Assembly (NCBI RefSeq): GCF_024699925.1
Contig: NZ_JAJOMX010000001.1
Span: 4,006,001-4,070,000, forward strand
Direction: 5' to 3'
DNA length: 64,000 bases
Source of the DNA: Mesorhizobium sp. J428
Lineage (GTDB): Bacteria > Pseudomonadota > Alphaproteobacteria > Rhizobiales > Rhizobiaceae
Part shown: piece after piece, positions 46,266 through 54,577 of the stretch
Numbering within the stretch: position 1 is the first letter of the stretch
Layout of the letters: each line of letters begins with the position of its first letter
Notes under the pieces: generated by a model
Seen by the model: the letters and a program-made list of their open reading frames with translations, nothing else
What the model was told of the DNA's origin: nothing
Databases searched by the model: none
Translations under genes and position numbers: made by a program

Positions 46266-47945
46266 ATGAGCGAAGTCGAACGCGAGAGCATGGAATTCGA
46301 TGTGGTGATCGTCGGAGCGGGCCCCGCCGGCCTGGCCGCCGCCATCCGGCTCAAGCAGGTCAATCCCGAGCTCTCGGTCGTCGTGCTCGAGAAGGGCGGC
46401 GAGGTCGGCGCGCACATCCTCTCCGGCGCCGTGGTCGACCCGATCGGCATCGACAGGCTGCTGCCGGACTGGCGCGAGGATGCCGACCACCCGTTCCGGA
46501 CCGAGGTCAAGGATGACCATTTCCTGGTGCTCGGACCGGCCGGCTCCGTGCGCATGCCCAACATCCTGATGCCGCCGCTGATGAACAATCACGGCAACTA
46601 CATCGTCTCGCTCGGCAATGTCTGCCGCTGGCTCGCGACCAGGGCCGAGGCGCTGGGCGTCGAGATCTATCCGGGCTTCGCCGCCGCGAACCTCACCTAT
46701 GACGAGAACGGCGCGGTCACCGGCGTCATCACCGGCGACATGGGCGTGGAGAGGGACGGCACGCCGGGCCCCGGCTTCGCCCCCGGCATGGCGCTCTACG
46801 GCAAATATGTGCTGATCGGGGAGGGCGTACGCGGCTCGCTCGCCAAGCAGCTCATCGCGCAGTTCAAGCTGTCCGACGGCAAGGAGCCGCAGAAATTCGG
46901 CATCGGCCTCAAGGAACTCTGGCAGGTCAAGCCCGAGAACCACAAGCGCGGGCTTGTGCAGCATTCCTTCGGCTGGCCGCTCGGCATGTCCACCGGCGGC
47001 GGGTCGTTCCTCTACCATTTCGACGACAACCTGGTCGCGGTCGGCTTCGTCGTCCATTTGAATTACAAGAACCCGTATCTCTCACCCTTCGAAGAGTTCC
47101 AGCGCTTCAAGACGCATCCGGCGATCCGTGGCACCTTCGAGGGCGCCAAGCGCCTTTCCTATGGCGCGCGCGCGATCACCGAGGGCGGCTGGCAGTCGGT
47201 GCCGAAGGTGTCGTTTCCGGGCGGTGCGCTGCTCGGCTGCTCGGCCGGCCTCGTCAACGTGCCGCGCATCAAGGGCTCGCACAATGCGGTGCTCTCCGGC
47301 ATCCTCGCGGCCGAGCATGTGGTGGACGCGATCGCCGCCGGCCGCCAGCACGACGACCTGATCTCCTACGAGGAGGCCTGGCGCGCGAGCGACATCGGCA
47401 AGGACCTGAAGCGCGTGCGCAACGTCAAGCCGCTCTGGTCGCGCTTCGGCACGCTGATCGGCGTCGGCCTCGGCGGGCTGGACATGTGGACGAACCAGCT
47501 CTTCGGCCTGTCGCTCTTCGGCACGCTGACGCACGGCAAGACCGATGCAGCCTCGCTGGAACCGGCCGCCAAGCACAAGAAGATCGCCTATCCGAAGGCT
47601 GACGGCGTGCTGACCTTCGACCGCCTGTCGTCGGTGTTCCTCTCCAACACCAACCATGCCGAAGACCAGCCGGTGCACCTGCAGGTCAAGGACATGGCCC
47701 TGCAGAAGACCTCGGAGCACGACGTCTTTGCCGGCCCGTCGACCCGCTATTGCCCCGCGGGCGTCTACGAATGGGTCGATGCGGAGGGTAACGCCGCCGC
47801 CGACAAGATGGGCGTCGACGTCAAGTTCGTGATCAACGCGCAGAACTGCGTCCACTGCAAGACCTGCGACATCAAGGATCCGAACCAGAACATCAACTGG
47901 GTGCCGCCGCAGGGCGGCGAGGGGCCCGTTTACGTTAACATGTAA
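46266..47945 (+). CDS. Electron transfer flavoprotein-ubiquinone oxidoreductase
   Basis: ETF-QO passes electrons from acyl-CoA dehydrogenases through ETF to ubiquinone at the inner membrane. The FAD-binding motif VIVGAGPAGLAAAIRLKQ is at residue 13, and the ubiquinone/FAD region includes GGGSFLYHFDDNLVAVGFVV. The C-terminal 4Fe-4S domain carries its cysteines in STRYCPAGVYEW and NAQNCVHCKTCDIKDP. At 559 residues it is full length. A GGAGGACGAG site precedes the start. Two palindromes lie upstream. Confidence 0.95.
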   Translation: MSEVERESMEFDVVIVGAGPAGLAAAIRLKQVNPELSVVVLEKGGEVGAHILSGAVVDPIGIDRLLPDWREDADHPFRTEVKDDHFLVLGPAGSVRMPNILMPPLMNNHGNYIVSLGNVCRWLATRAEALGVEIYPGFAAANLTYDENGAVTGVITGDMGVERDGTPGPGFAPGMALYGKYVLIGEGVRGSLAKQLIAQFKLSDGKEPQKFGIGLKELWQVKPENHKRGLVQHSFGWPLGMSTGGGSFLYHFDDNLVAVGFVVHLNYKNPYLSPFEEFQRFKTHPAIRGTFEGAKRLSYGARAITEGGWQSVPKVSFPGGALLGCSAGLVNVPRIKGSHNAVLSGILAAEHVVDAIAAGRQHDDLISYEEAWRASDIGKDLKRVRNVKPLWSRFGTLIGVGLGGLDMWTNQLFGLSLFGTLTHGKTDAASLEPAAKHKKIAYPKADGVLTFDRLSSVFLSNTNHAEDQPVHLQVKDMALQKTSEHDVFAGPSTRYCPAGVYEWVDAEGNAAADKMGVDVKFVINAQNCVHCKTCDIKDPNQNINWVPPQGGEGPVYVNM

Positions 47946-48019
47946 CCGGACTGCACGCGCAGATTGCCATCACGCCCGCCGCATGTTTTTCTGGCGTGGG
48001 TTTGGGAGCAGTGGCGGGA

Positions 48020-48613
48020 ATGCGTGGTTTCGCAAAGCTTGGGATGGTGGTCGGCGCTGCCCTGATAGCGTCGACCCTGGCGGTCCGCGCGGATGTGACC
48101 GTCAAGACGAAGTATTACGACATCAAGGGCAAGACCGGCCTCGAACTGTTCTATGACATGAACAGGAAGGGGCCGCGCCACGGCTTCCTCACCAAGGCGA
48201 TCGCCCAGACCCAGTTCAAGACCGACATCAAGGGCGACCTGGTCTATTCGAAAGGCATCTGTCGGACGCAAGGCGCGAAGATGGTGATGGAGATAACCTA
48301 CGTTTATCCCCGTCCGGTCGACAAGCTGCCTGCCGCGCTCGCCCGCCGCTGGAAAAGGTTCCAGGCGACGAACGTCGCGCATGAGGAGATGCACGGCAGG
48401 CTCGCCAAGAAGATGGTGAGCGACGTCAACCGCACCTTGCGCGGCTTCAGGATGGCCGACGGCCAGTCCTGCCGCAAGGCCAACGCGAAGCTGATGAAGG
48501 ATCTCGACAGGATCATTGTCGCCTACAACAAGTCCCAGGTCGACTTCGACAAGCGCGAGCACCGCGACGGCGGGCCGGTGGAAAAGAGCGTCCTGGCGCT
48601 GGTGGCCCGCTGA
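48020..48613 (+). CDS. DUF922-type secreted metalloprotease-like protein (copy 1)
   Basis: About 197 residues with a signal peptide (KLGMVVGAALIASTLAVRA), then the DUF922 pattern: VKTKYYDIKGKTGLELFYDM, a Cys in YSKGICRTQ, ITYVYPRPV, and the zinc-like motif VAHEEMHGRLAKKMV (HExxH, about residue 125), ending with a Cys-containing helix (DGQSCRKANAKL). DUF922 proteins are predicted periplasmic zinc proteases; activity is not established here. A paralogue lies at 49981-50571. The ATG at 48020 precedes the signal peptide; an in-frame GTG at 47996 is less likely. Confidence 0.85.
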   Translation: MRGFAKLGMVVGAALIASTLAVRADVTVKTKYYDIKGKTGLELFYDMNRKGPRHGFLTKAIAQTQFKTDIKGDLVYSKGICRTQGAKMVMEITYVYPRPVDKLPAALARRWKRFQATNVAHEEMHGRLAKKMVSDVNRTLRGFRMADGQSCRKANAKLMKDLDRIIVAYNKSQVDFDKREHRDGGPVEKSVLALVAR

Positions 48614-48695
48614 ACGGGGCGACTTGAAGGCCGCCGTTATGCCCCTTGCCGGCCTGCCCCGGCCCCGTTGAGAGCCGCAAACCGCATCACTTGCA

Positions 48696-49331
48696 TCAAC
48701 TCTTTAATGCGGCGAGCCCGTTGACGACGAGATCGACGCCGAAATCGAAACGCGTATCCTGGTGGGTTTCCAGCAGTTCCGGCAGGCTCGCCCGGATGTT
48801 TGGATAGCCCTCCGACGAGGCGAAGAATGCCTCAAGCGGCCCGGCGAGCGGGTGCGCGCCGGCGCAGTGTCGGCTCTTCTCTGCCAGCGCCTGCTCCTCG
48901 ATGACGAAACCCATCACATAATACATCAGCGAGAATACCGCTCGCGGGGCGACGCTGTCGTCGAAGCCCGCCCGGCGCAATGATCCGACGAGAATCTCTC
49001 CCAATCCCAGCACATTGGCCCGGGCGACGAAGGTTCCGGCGAATACGCGCGCGCCGTCGCGGCGGGACAGGAGGGCACGGCGCATTTCCTGCGCACCGCT
49101 GCGCAGGACCTCCCCGTAGTCGCCGCCGACCGGAATCCTGTCCGCCACCCCGGCGACAAGAGCCTCGGCCATTTCGTCCAGAAGGGCCGGCTTGCCCGAA
49201 AAATGCCAGTAGAGGGCGGGGGCCTGCACCTGAAGCGCGTCGGCCAGCCGTCGCATGCTCAGCCCCTCGACCCCCACTTCATCCAGCAGATCCAGCGCGT
49301 GCGCGACAATTCCGGAACGGGTGAGAGCCAT
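48696..49331 (-). CDS. TetR-family repressor (TetR class)
   Basis: The 211-residue protein begins LTRSGIVAHALDLLDEVGVE, then GLSMRRLADALQVQAPALYWHFSGKPALLDEM, a clear TetR HTH with the 'ALYWHF' recognition-helix end. The C-terminal half (VFAGTFVARANVLGLGEIL) resembles the TetR_C_1 ligand domain of tetracycline-type repressors. It is divergent from the gene at 49400 and two near-perfect palindromes lie between, so it probably represses both itself and that gene. Confidence 0.9.
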   Translation of the reverse strand: MALTRSGIVAHALDLLDEVGVEGLSMRRLADALQVQAPALYWHFSGKPALLDEMAEALVAGVADRIPVGGDYGEVLRSGAQEMRRALLSRRDGARVFAGTFVARANVLGLGEILVGSLRRAGFDDSVAPRAVFSLMYYVMGFVIEEQALAEKSRHCAGAHPLAGPLEAFFASSEGYPNIRASLPELLETHQDTRFDFGVDLVVNGLAALKS

Positions 49332-49353
49332 GCGAATCCTCTTGCCGAGTGAC

Positions 49354-49389
49354 CTTAACAGCGTTAAGTCAATTTAACGATGTTAAATT
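49354..49389. promoter_or_regulatory. Twin TetR-type operators in the divergent promoter
   Basis: CTTAAC-AGC-GTTAAG (49354-49368) and AATTTAAC-GAT-GTTAAATT (49371-49389) are perfect inverted repeats with arms of 6 and 8 bp and 3-nt centres, sharing the core TTAAC-N3-GTTAA. Their centres are 19 bp apart, nearly two helical turns, as in tetO pairs. They lie between the TetR start (49331) and the next gene's start (49400), and the second abuts that gene's ribosome binding site. Confidence 0.8.
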
Positions 49390-49399
49390 GGAGATGGCT

Positions 49400-49795
49400 A
49401 TGCGACTTGATCTCGACGAACTTCCGATCATCTGGATGCGCGACCATGACGAAGGCGAGGTGCATGACGATGAGGAGGACAATCGACGTTTCCTTGCCGT
49501 GCTCCAGCGCGGCGAGCCTTTCGTCATGATTGCGGAGCGCGCGCCGTCATTGCCTGATTTCGCTAAGGTGGATGCCGAGGAACGGCGGAGGCGGGCCAAG
49601 CTGCTCAAGGACCACAGACGCGACCTCGCGCGGCTGTGCCGGGGTATGATCCTCGTCGGTCGTGCCGCCAACTTGCCGATGCCGATACGAAAGGGGATCG
49701 AGGCCATCTCGTCGGCCGCCGGGATCGCGCTTCTGTTCGCCGACAGCGAGCCGGCGGCGCGTGACCTTGCCCGGGCGCGACTCGCGGATCGATAG
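49400..49795 (+). CDS. Protein of unknown function, probable target of the adjacent TetR
   Basis: 131 residues: an acidic N terminus (WMRDHDEGEVHDDEEDNRRF), FLAVLQRGEPFVMIAERAPS, a basic helical middle (EERRRRAKLLKDHRRDLARL) and CRGMILVGRAANLPMPIRKG. No membrane segment or signal peptide. I do not recognise a domain. I chose the ATG at 49400 because TTGGAG lies at proper distance and because frames starting upstream would place the operators inside the gene; ATG 49394 is an alternative. Regulation by the TetR repressor through the twin palindromes is a strong inference. Confidence 0.65.
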   Translation: MRLDLDELPIIWMRDHDEGEVHDDEEDNRRFLAVLQRGEPFVMIAERAPSLPDFAKVDAEERRRRAKLLKDHRRDLARLCRGMILVGRAANLPMPIRKGIEAISSAAGIALLFADSEPAARDLARARLADR

Positions 49796-49980
49796 GTTGC
49801 TTTCCCGCTTCGAGCCTTAGGAAGCCGGCGCCGGCGTCCGCGCAGCATTGGAAGGGGCGTGAGTCGACGCCGATTTCCGCTTGGTCAACACGCAGCACTC
49901 CCGAATTGGTGAACGAATAGTCAACATTGTCTTGAAACCGTTGGTTTCTTGTGATGCACTTGGGGCGACGGAGATACCGC

Positions 49981-50571
49981 ATGCGCCTGTTTGCCTGTTC
50001 ATGCTGTTTTCTTGCCCTCCTCGGCGTGATCACGCCGGCGAAGGCTGGTCCTAAGGTTTCGTCGCGAACGACGAGCTTCCCGATCTCCGGAGAAACGGGC
50101 GACGCACTTCTCAGGCAGCTCGAGCAGAAGGGGCCGAAGCACGGCTTCACCTCTCGCGCGATCGCGCAGACGCGCTACACGATGAATTCGGAAGCGGACT
50201 GGGTCCACACCGACGGCATATGCAAGGTGACGCGGCCCCAGGTCCGGCTCGACATCAATTACATCTATCCCGAAGTGAAGAGCGAAGTCAGCGGCCCGCT
50301 GCGCAGCCGCTGGCAGCGCTTCATGGCCGGCATCAGGAAGCACGAGGAACAGCACGGCCGCATCGCGCGCGAAATGGCCGCGGAGGCCGATCGCACCATC
50401 GCGGGCCTGAAGGTCGCGGACGGCAAGTCCTGCGGCAGGCTGCGGGCGGAGATGAAGCGGGTCGTGGCTGCGATCGTCGCCCGCTACGAGGCGCGCCAGC
50501 GCCAGTTCGACGTGGTCGAGCACTCGAGCGGCGGCAACATCGAAGGCCTGGTCAAGCGCCTGGTGAAGTAG
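49981..50571 (+). CDS. DUF922-type secreted metalloprotease-like protein (copy 2)
   Basis: 196 residues, paralogous to the product of 48020-48613: signal peptide (LFACSCCFLALLGVITPAKA), VSSRTTSFPISGETGDALLR, GPKHGFTSRAIAQTRYTMN, a Cys in HTDGICKVTRP, LDINYIYPEV, HExxH-type motif IRKHEEQHGRIAREMA (about residue 122) and DGKSCGRLRAEMK. The two copies share GPxHGF..AIAQT and the spacing of motifs, indicating duplication with divergence. The start at 49981 precedes the signal peptide. Its end overlaps the convergent EEP gene by 20 bp. Confidence 0.85.
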   Translation: MRLFACSCCFLALLGVITPAKAGPKVSSRTTSFPISGETGDALLRQLEQKGPKHGFTSRAIAQTRYTMNSEADWVHTDGICKVTRPQVRLDINYIYPEVKSEVSGPLRSRWQRFMAGIRKHEEQHGRIAREMAAEADRTIAGLKVADGKSCGRLRAEMKRVVAAIVARYEARQRQFDVVEHSSGGNIEGLVKRLVK

Positions 50572-51583
50572 CAGCGGGCTTCAGCACCACCGTCGTGCCG
50601 GACGCCTCCGGCCTGGCCTGCGAGGGCACCCAGAACTCGGTCAGGACCGGCAGGTGGTCGGAGCCGACACCCTCCGCGCGTTCCAGCTTCGTGACGATCA
50701 CTCCGGCGCCCGCCAGCACATGGTCGATGCCAAGCCCGACCGCGCGCCGCAACGCATCCGGTAGGCTGCGCGGCAGCCAGGACGGGCCGACCGGGCCTGC
50801 ATCCTCCAGCCGCGAGGATGCGGCGATCTTCGAGAATGTCTGGCTCCAGCGCGCCGCGTTGAAATCGCCGGCGAGAATCGTGGCATCCGGCAATTGCGAC
50901 AGGCGCGGCGCGATGCGTTCGACCTGCGCCGGCTGCTCGAACGGCCACGGCCAGTAGAGATGAAGTGCTGCGACCGTCACGATCTCTCCGGCGAAATCGA
51001 TCGGAGCGATGGCGAGCGTGCCGCCGTCGATGCATTCGCCCGTGGCACCCTGCGCGAGGGGTCTGCGCGACAGGATCGCAACGCCGCCGACCTCGCCGCG
51101 CGCATCGCAGAATGTGCTGTAGGGGTACGCGGCTGACAGTGTCTCCAGCCGCTGCCGCCACATCGCCGACACCTCGTTGACGGTCACGACATCGGGATGC
51201 AGCCGCGCGATCAGCGACAGGAAGCGACCCGGCTCCGAATGATCGAACCGGGCATTGAGGTGCAGCAGCCGATAGGTTGCGCGGTCGTCGGGCGCGGCGG
51301 ACGCCTTCGCCTGGTTGCTGATGGCGTTGTCGAACCAGGTTCCCGGCGTGACGAAGACAGCGCCCGTGGCAAGCGCAAGCCCGGCGAAGGCCTCACGCCG
51401 GAAGCCCGCCGGGATCAGTCCGAACGCACCCACCGCCAAGAGAGCCGCGAGATGCAGCCGGAAATGCGAGAAGGAATCGAGGGCCGGGTGCAGCCTGCCA
51501 AGGAAGCCGAGCCCGATCGCTGCGGCAGCGACGCCGCACACGACGAGCAACAGAAGGGACAGGACGGTGGCGGCGCGCGTCAT
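50552..51583 (-). CDS. Endonuclease/exonuclease/phosphatase-family membrane protein
   Basis: 343 residues: three N-terminal membrane helices (LSLLLLVVCGVAAAAIGLGF, LAALLAVGAFGLIPAG, FAGLALATGAVFVTPGTW) then an EEP catalytic domain. Motifs are LHLNARFDH, DVVTVNEVS (metal-binding Glu), VAALHLYWPW (catalytic His), ILAGDFNAARWS (Asp and Asn) and VGSDHLPVL (Asp-His). The catalytic domain should face the periplasm, where such proteins may act on phospholipids or nucleic acids. The ATG at 51583 starts the first helix; an upstream extension is not supported. Confidence 0.85.
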   Translation of the reverse strand: MTRAATVLSLLLLVVCGVAAAAIGLGFLGRLHPALDSFSHFRLHLAALLAVGAFGLIPAGFRREAFAGLALATGAVFVTPGTWFDNAISNQAKASAAPDDRATYRLLHLNARFDHSEPGRFLSLIARLHPDVVTVNEVSAMWRQRLETLSAAYPYSTFCDARGEVGGVAILSRRPLAQGATGECIDGGTLAIAPIDFAGEIVTVAALHLYWPWPFEQPAQVERIAPRLSQLPDATILAGDFNAARWSQTFSKIAASSRLEDAGPVGPSWLPRSLPDALRRAVGLGIDHVLAGAGVIVTKLERAEGVGSDHLPVLTEFWVPSQARPEASGTTVVLKPAATSPGA

Positions 51584-51627
51584 GCGCGCTTCCTCGCCTG
51601 CGATTGCGGCAGGGATAGGGACGGACC

Positions 51628-53127
51628 CTATTGGAACGCGGTCTCGGAGAAGCTCCTCAGCTTGCGTGAATGCAGCCGTTCGGGCGGCATCGCGGCGAGC
51701 TTTTCCACGGCCCTGATGCCGATGGTGAGGTGCTGGGCTACCTGGCGCTTGTAGAACTCCGTCGCCATGCCGGGCAGTTTCAGCTCGCCGTGCAGCGGCT
51801 TGTCGGAGACGCACAGCAGCGTGCCGTAGGGCACCCGGAAGCGGAACCCGTTGGCAGCGATGGTGGCGGATTCCATGTCGAGGCCGATCGCGCGCGACTG
51901 CGACAGGCGCTGGACCGGCCCGCGCTGGTCGCGCAGCTCCCAGTTGCGGTTGTCGATCGTCGCGACCGTGCCGGTGCGCATGATGCGCTTGAGCTCGAAG
52001 CCGGAGAGGCCGGTCACCTCGGCCACCGCCTCCTGCAGCGCCACCTGCACCTCGGCCAGCGCCGGGATCGGCACCCAGACCGGCAGGTCGTCGTCGAGCA
52101 CGTGGTCCTCGCGCACATAGGCATGCGCCAGCACGTAGTCGCCGAGCGCCTGCGTGTTGCGCAGGCCGGCGCAGTGGCCGAGCATCAGCCAGGCATGCGG
52201 CCTCAGCACCGCGATATGGTCGGTAATCGTCTTGGCGTTGGACGGCCCGACGCCGATATTGACCATCGTGATGCCGGAATGCCCGGGCTTGACGAGGTGA
52301 TAGGCCGGCATCTGCGGCAGGCGAGGCGGGTGCGAGCCTTCGGATGGCCCGGATTCACCCGCCTGCGTGATCAGGTTGCCCGGCTCGACGAACGCTTCGT
52401 ATCCGCCGCCGCCGTTGACCATCAGCTCGCGGGCGTGATTGCAGAACTCGTCGATGTAGAACTGGTAGTTGGTGAACAGGACGAAATTCTGGAAATGGTT
52501 GGGGCTGGTCGCCGTGTAGTGCGACAGGCGGTGCAGCGAATAGTCGATGCGCTGTGCGGTGAAGGGCGCGAGCGGCATCGGTTCGCCCGGCGCCGGCTCG
52601 TAGGTTCCGTTGGCGATCAGGTCGTCGGTCGCGTTGAGGTCCGGCACGTCGAAGATGTCGCGCAGCGGCCGCATCAGCCGGTCGGCGATTGAGCCTTCCA
52701 CATGCGTGCCTTCGAGGAAGGCGAAGTGGAGCGGTATCGGCGTCTCGGATTCGGCGATCGTCACCGGCACGCCGTGATTGCGCATGATCAGCCCGAGCTG
52801 ATCGACGAGATAGGTCTCGAACAGGTCCGGCCGGGTGATGGTGGTCGAATAGTGCCCCGGGTCATACATGTGGCCGTAGGCGTAGCGGGAGTCGATCTGC
52901 GCGTAGGACGAGGTCGAAATCCTCACCTCGGGATAGAAGGCCCGGAACCGGCGCAGAGGCTGGTCCTTGGCGAGGCTCGCGAAGGACTCGCGCAGGAAGG
53001 CGGTGTTGCGCTCGTAGAGGTGGCGCAGGAGCTGCACCGCCTCGCGAGCGTCGGTGAAACTCTGCCGGGCGAACGGCTCCGGGGTGACGACTGTTTCGAT
53101 CGGCTTGGGATAGATTCTCTTTTCCAT
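51628..53127 (-). CDS. amn: AMP nucleosidase
   Basis: The 499-residue enzyme splits AMP into adenine and ribose 5-phosphate. It has the N-terminal AMP-nucleosidase domain (YAYGHMYDPGHYSTTITRPD) and the C-terminal phosphorylase-like domain with MVNIGVGPSNAKTITDHIAV, LRPHAWLMLGHCAGL and DMESATIAANGFRFRVPYGT, the nucleoside/ribose-binding motifs. Full length for the family. It lies 44 bp upstream of the EEP gene on the same strand. Confidence 0.95.
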   Translation of the reverse strand: MEKRIYPKPIETVVTPEPFARQSFTDAREAVQLLRHLYERNTAFLRESFASLAKDQPLRRFRAFYPEVRISTSSYAQIDSRYAYGHMYDPGHYSTTITRPDLFETYLVDQLGLIMRNHGVPVTIAESETPIPLHFAFLEGTHVEGSIADRLMRPLRDIFDVPDLNATDDLIANGTYEPAPGEPMPLAPFTAQRIDYSLHRLSHYTATSPNHFQNFVLFTNYQFYIDEFCNHARELMVNGGGGYEAFVEPGNLITQAGESGPSEGSHPPRLPQMPAYHLVKPGHSGITMVNIGVGPSNAKTITDHIAVLRPHAWLMLGHCAGLRNTQALGDYVLAHAYVREDHVLDDDLPVWVPIPALAEVQVALQEAVAEVTGLSGFELKRIMRTGTVATIDNRNWELRDQRGPVQRLSQSRAIGLDMESATIAANGFRFRVPYGTLLCVSDKPLHGELKLPGMATEFYKRQVAQHLTIGIRAVEKLAAMPPERLHSRKLRSFSETAFQ

Positions 53128-53183
53128 GCTCCATTATAGTCGAGCAGCATGACGCTTGGGAGTATCTCCCGCGAGAATCAGTT

Positions 53184-53399
53184 TCAACGCATCCGCTGCA
53201 ATCCGACCGCGAGAACGAAGCCGACGCCGCTGGGCTTGGCGATCTGGCCGCCGACCAGCATGACGTCGGTCACGATAGCCTCGGGCGCGGCGTTGACCTT
53301 GCTGACGGCAAGGGCGGTCGAGCCGATGAACAGCGCGATCAGTGCGAGCCGCGGCAGCATCCGGACGATGTCGGCAATGGGGTTGGCGTAAGTGGTCAT
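53184..53399 (-). CDS. Small membrane protein of unknown function (downstream of a 54-residue gene)
   Basis: 71 residues with a hydrophobic helix near residues 12-35 (VRMLPRLALIALFIGSTALA) followed by a short soluble part (IVTDVMLVGGQIAKPSGVGF). Possibly a signal-anchored periplasmic peptide. It follows the 54-residue gene at 53424-53588 on the same strand with 24 bp between, and both have the same layout, so the two look like a small operon. No known family. Confidence 0.5.
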   Translation of the reverse strand: MTTYANPIADIVRMLPRLALIALFIGSTALAVSKVNAAPEAIVTDVMLVGGQIAKPSGVGFVLAVGLQRMR

Positions 53400-53423
53400 C
53401 TTCTTGTCTCGTTTCGTTCCGGA

Positions 53424-53588
53424 TCAGAGCTCGGCGCCGCCGCATTTCACCGCGGTATCGAAGACGCAGGGCACGACTTGGTTCGTCTTCCAGCGGCGAT
53501 CCCGGCCGGCCTCGGCCACGATCATCGCGAACACCATTCCGAACAGGATGGTCATCAGGCTGACGATGGTGAGGCGGCGGGCGAGCAT
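53424..53588 (-). CDS. Very small membrane protein (54 residues)
   Basis: A short frame that translates to MLARRLTIVSLMTILFGMVF, a membrane or signal helix through about residue 25, then RRWKTNQVVPCVFDTAVKCG with two Cys, ending GAEL. A GAGGGATCAACC stretch precedes the ATG on the minus strand. The positively charged N terminus, single helix and paired cysteines in the exported part are typical of real small envelope proteins. Function unknown. Confidence 0.5.
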   Translation of the reverse strand: MLARRLTIVSLMTILFGMVFAMIVAEAGRDRRWKTNQVVPCVFDTAVKCGGAEL

Positions 53589-53738
53589 TGGTTGATCCCT
53601 CAGTGTTGAGGGGAAGATGCCAGATGCGCTCTGAACTCATCCTGAGACGGCCGTTCATCCGCGGTTCAGGGAAGTAAACACGCTTTTCCCGGTGATCCTG
53701 GATGGAGCCGCATGGCCAGGACCGGTCGGGAGAAACAA

Positions 53739-53763
53739 AAGGGGCCGCGCGTGGCGGCCCCTT
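53739..53763 (-). terminator. Intrinsic terminator for the DUF2147 gene
   Basis: On the minus strand AAGGGGCCGC and GCGGCCCCTT pair over 10 bp (53739-53748 with 53754-53763, loop GCGTG). Transcription from the DUF2147 gene then meets TTTTGTTTC, a U-rich tail. It lies 23 bp past the stop codon. Confidence 0.8.
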
Positions 53764-53785
53764 CTTCGTCCGAATATGATCGATG

Positions 53786-54127
53786 CTACTGCCGGGTCAG
53801 GCTTTCCGACTTGCAGATCACCCCGCCGAGGACGCAGCCGGACAGCGACAGCGTATTGCCCTTCACGGAGGCCTTGCCGTTGTAGGTCTTGCCTTCGTCG
53901 AGCTTGTTGACCTTGCCCTTGTAGGAGCCGTCGGCGCCCTTCATGCAGCCGATCGACTTGCCCTTGTATTCGCCGGTCAGCACCGTGCCGCAGAAATTGC
54001 CGCCGGAGCCGGCATATTGGATAAGCGTACCGTTCGGCCGCTTCCAGGTGCCTTCGATGGGGTCCGCGAGCGCAGCGCCGGCCATCATCAGCGTTGCCGC
54101 GGCCGTCGCCATTGCAATTCGATACAT
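53786..54127 (-). CDS. Secreted DUF2147-family protein
   Basis: 113 residues with a signal peptide (AMATAAATLMMAGAALA) and the DUF2147 opening DPIEGTWKRPNGTLIQY, then NFCGTVLTGEYKGKSIGCMK and SVKGNTLSLSGCVLGGVICK. The family is a small beta-barrel found in bacterial periplasms, of unknown role. The ATG at 54127 has an AGGAGGAAAAC site; the longer frame to 54190 has none. An ACGT-N2-ACGT palindrome lies 58 bp upstream. Confidence 0.85.
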   Translation of the reverse strand: MYRIAMATAAATLMMAGAALADPIEGTWKRPNGTLIQYAGSGGNFCGTVLTGEYKGKSIGCMKGADGSYKGKVNKLDEGKTYNGKASVKGNTLSLSGCVLGGVICKSESLTRQ

Positions 54128-54577
54128 GTTTTCCTCCTGCGCGGGATCGGCGGCGGAGCGGGACCTCCCATCCGCATGCGCCTTACGCAAACGTCAACGT
54201 AAACCAGCCGTGGGCGAAACGGAAGCGGTGCGATGGCGGCGGATCGAGGAATTTCGCCATCGCCCGCCAGCACATTTCAGATCTCCCGCCACCCGCTTCC
54301 CCTCGATGCGCGACGATCGAAAGATGAGCCGTGGTTAGCGGAGTCTTTCGTCGCGACGACGGGATTTTATGCGCATTCGAACGGAATCGCGAGAAGTCCG
54401 GCAGCTTCGATGCTTAACGGAATCTGCCGTTTACCTATTGTTTTAGCTTTGTTTTCCGCAAATTAAGCACGCCTGTTCACCCGCAATTCAAGCCTCCCCG
54501 CCATTCTCGAACCCATCAGACAACGCCTCGGAACGGACCAAACCGGCGGGGCAACAGCGACAGACAGGGGACAGAAA
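54128..54577. other. 450-bp intergenic region with divergent promoters; no gene supported
   Basis: The left half carries the DUF2147 promoter and a candidate operator, ACGCAAACGTCAACGTAAAC at 54185-54204, which contains ACGT-N2-ACGT as upstream of ETF-QO. The right half (about 54340-54470) is distinctly A/T-richer than the genome and contains a CGGCAG/CTGCCG inverted repeat, probably the promoter region of the Sel1-like gene. Short frames on both strands lack motifs and ribosome sites. Confidence 0.4.
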
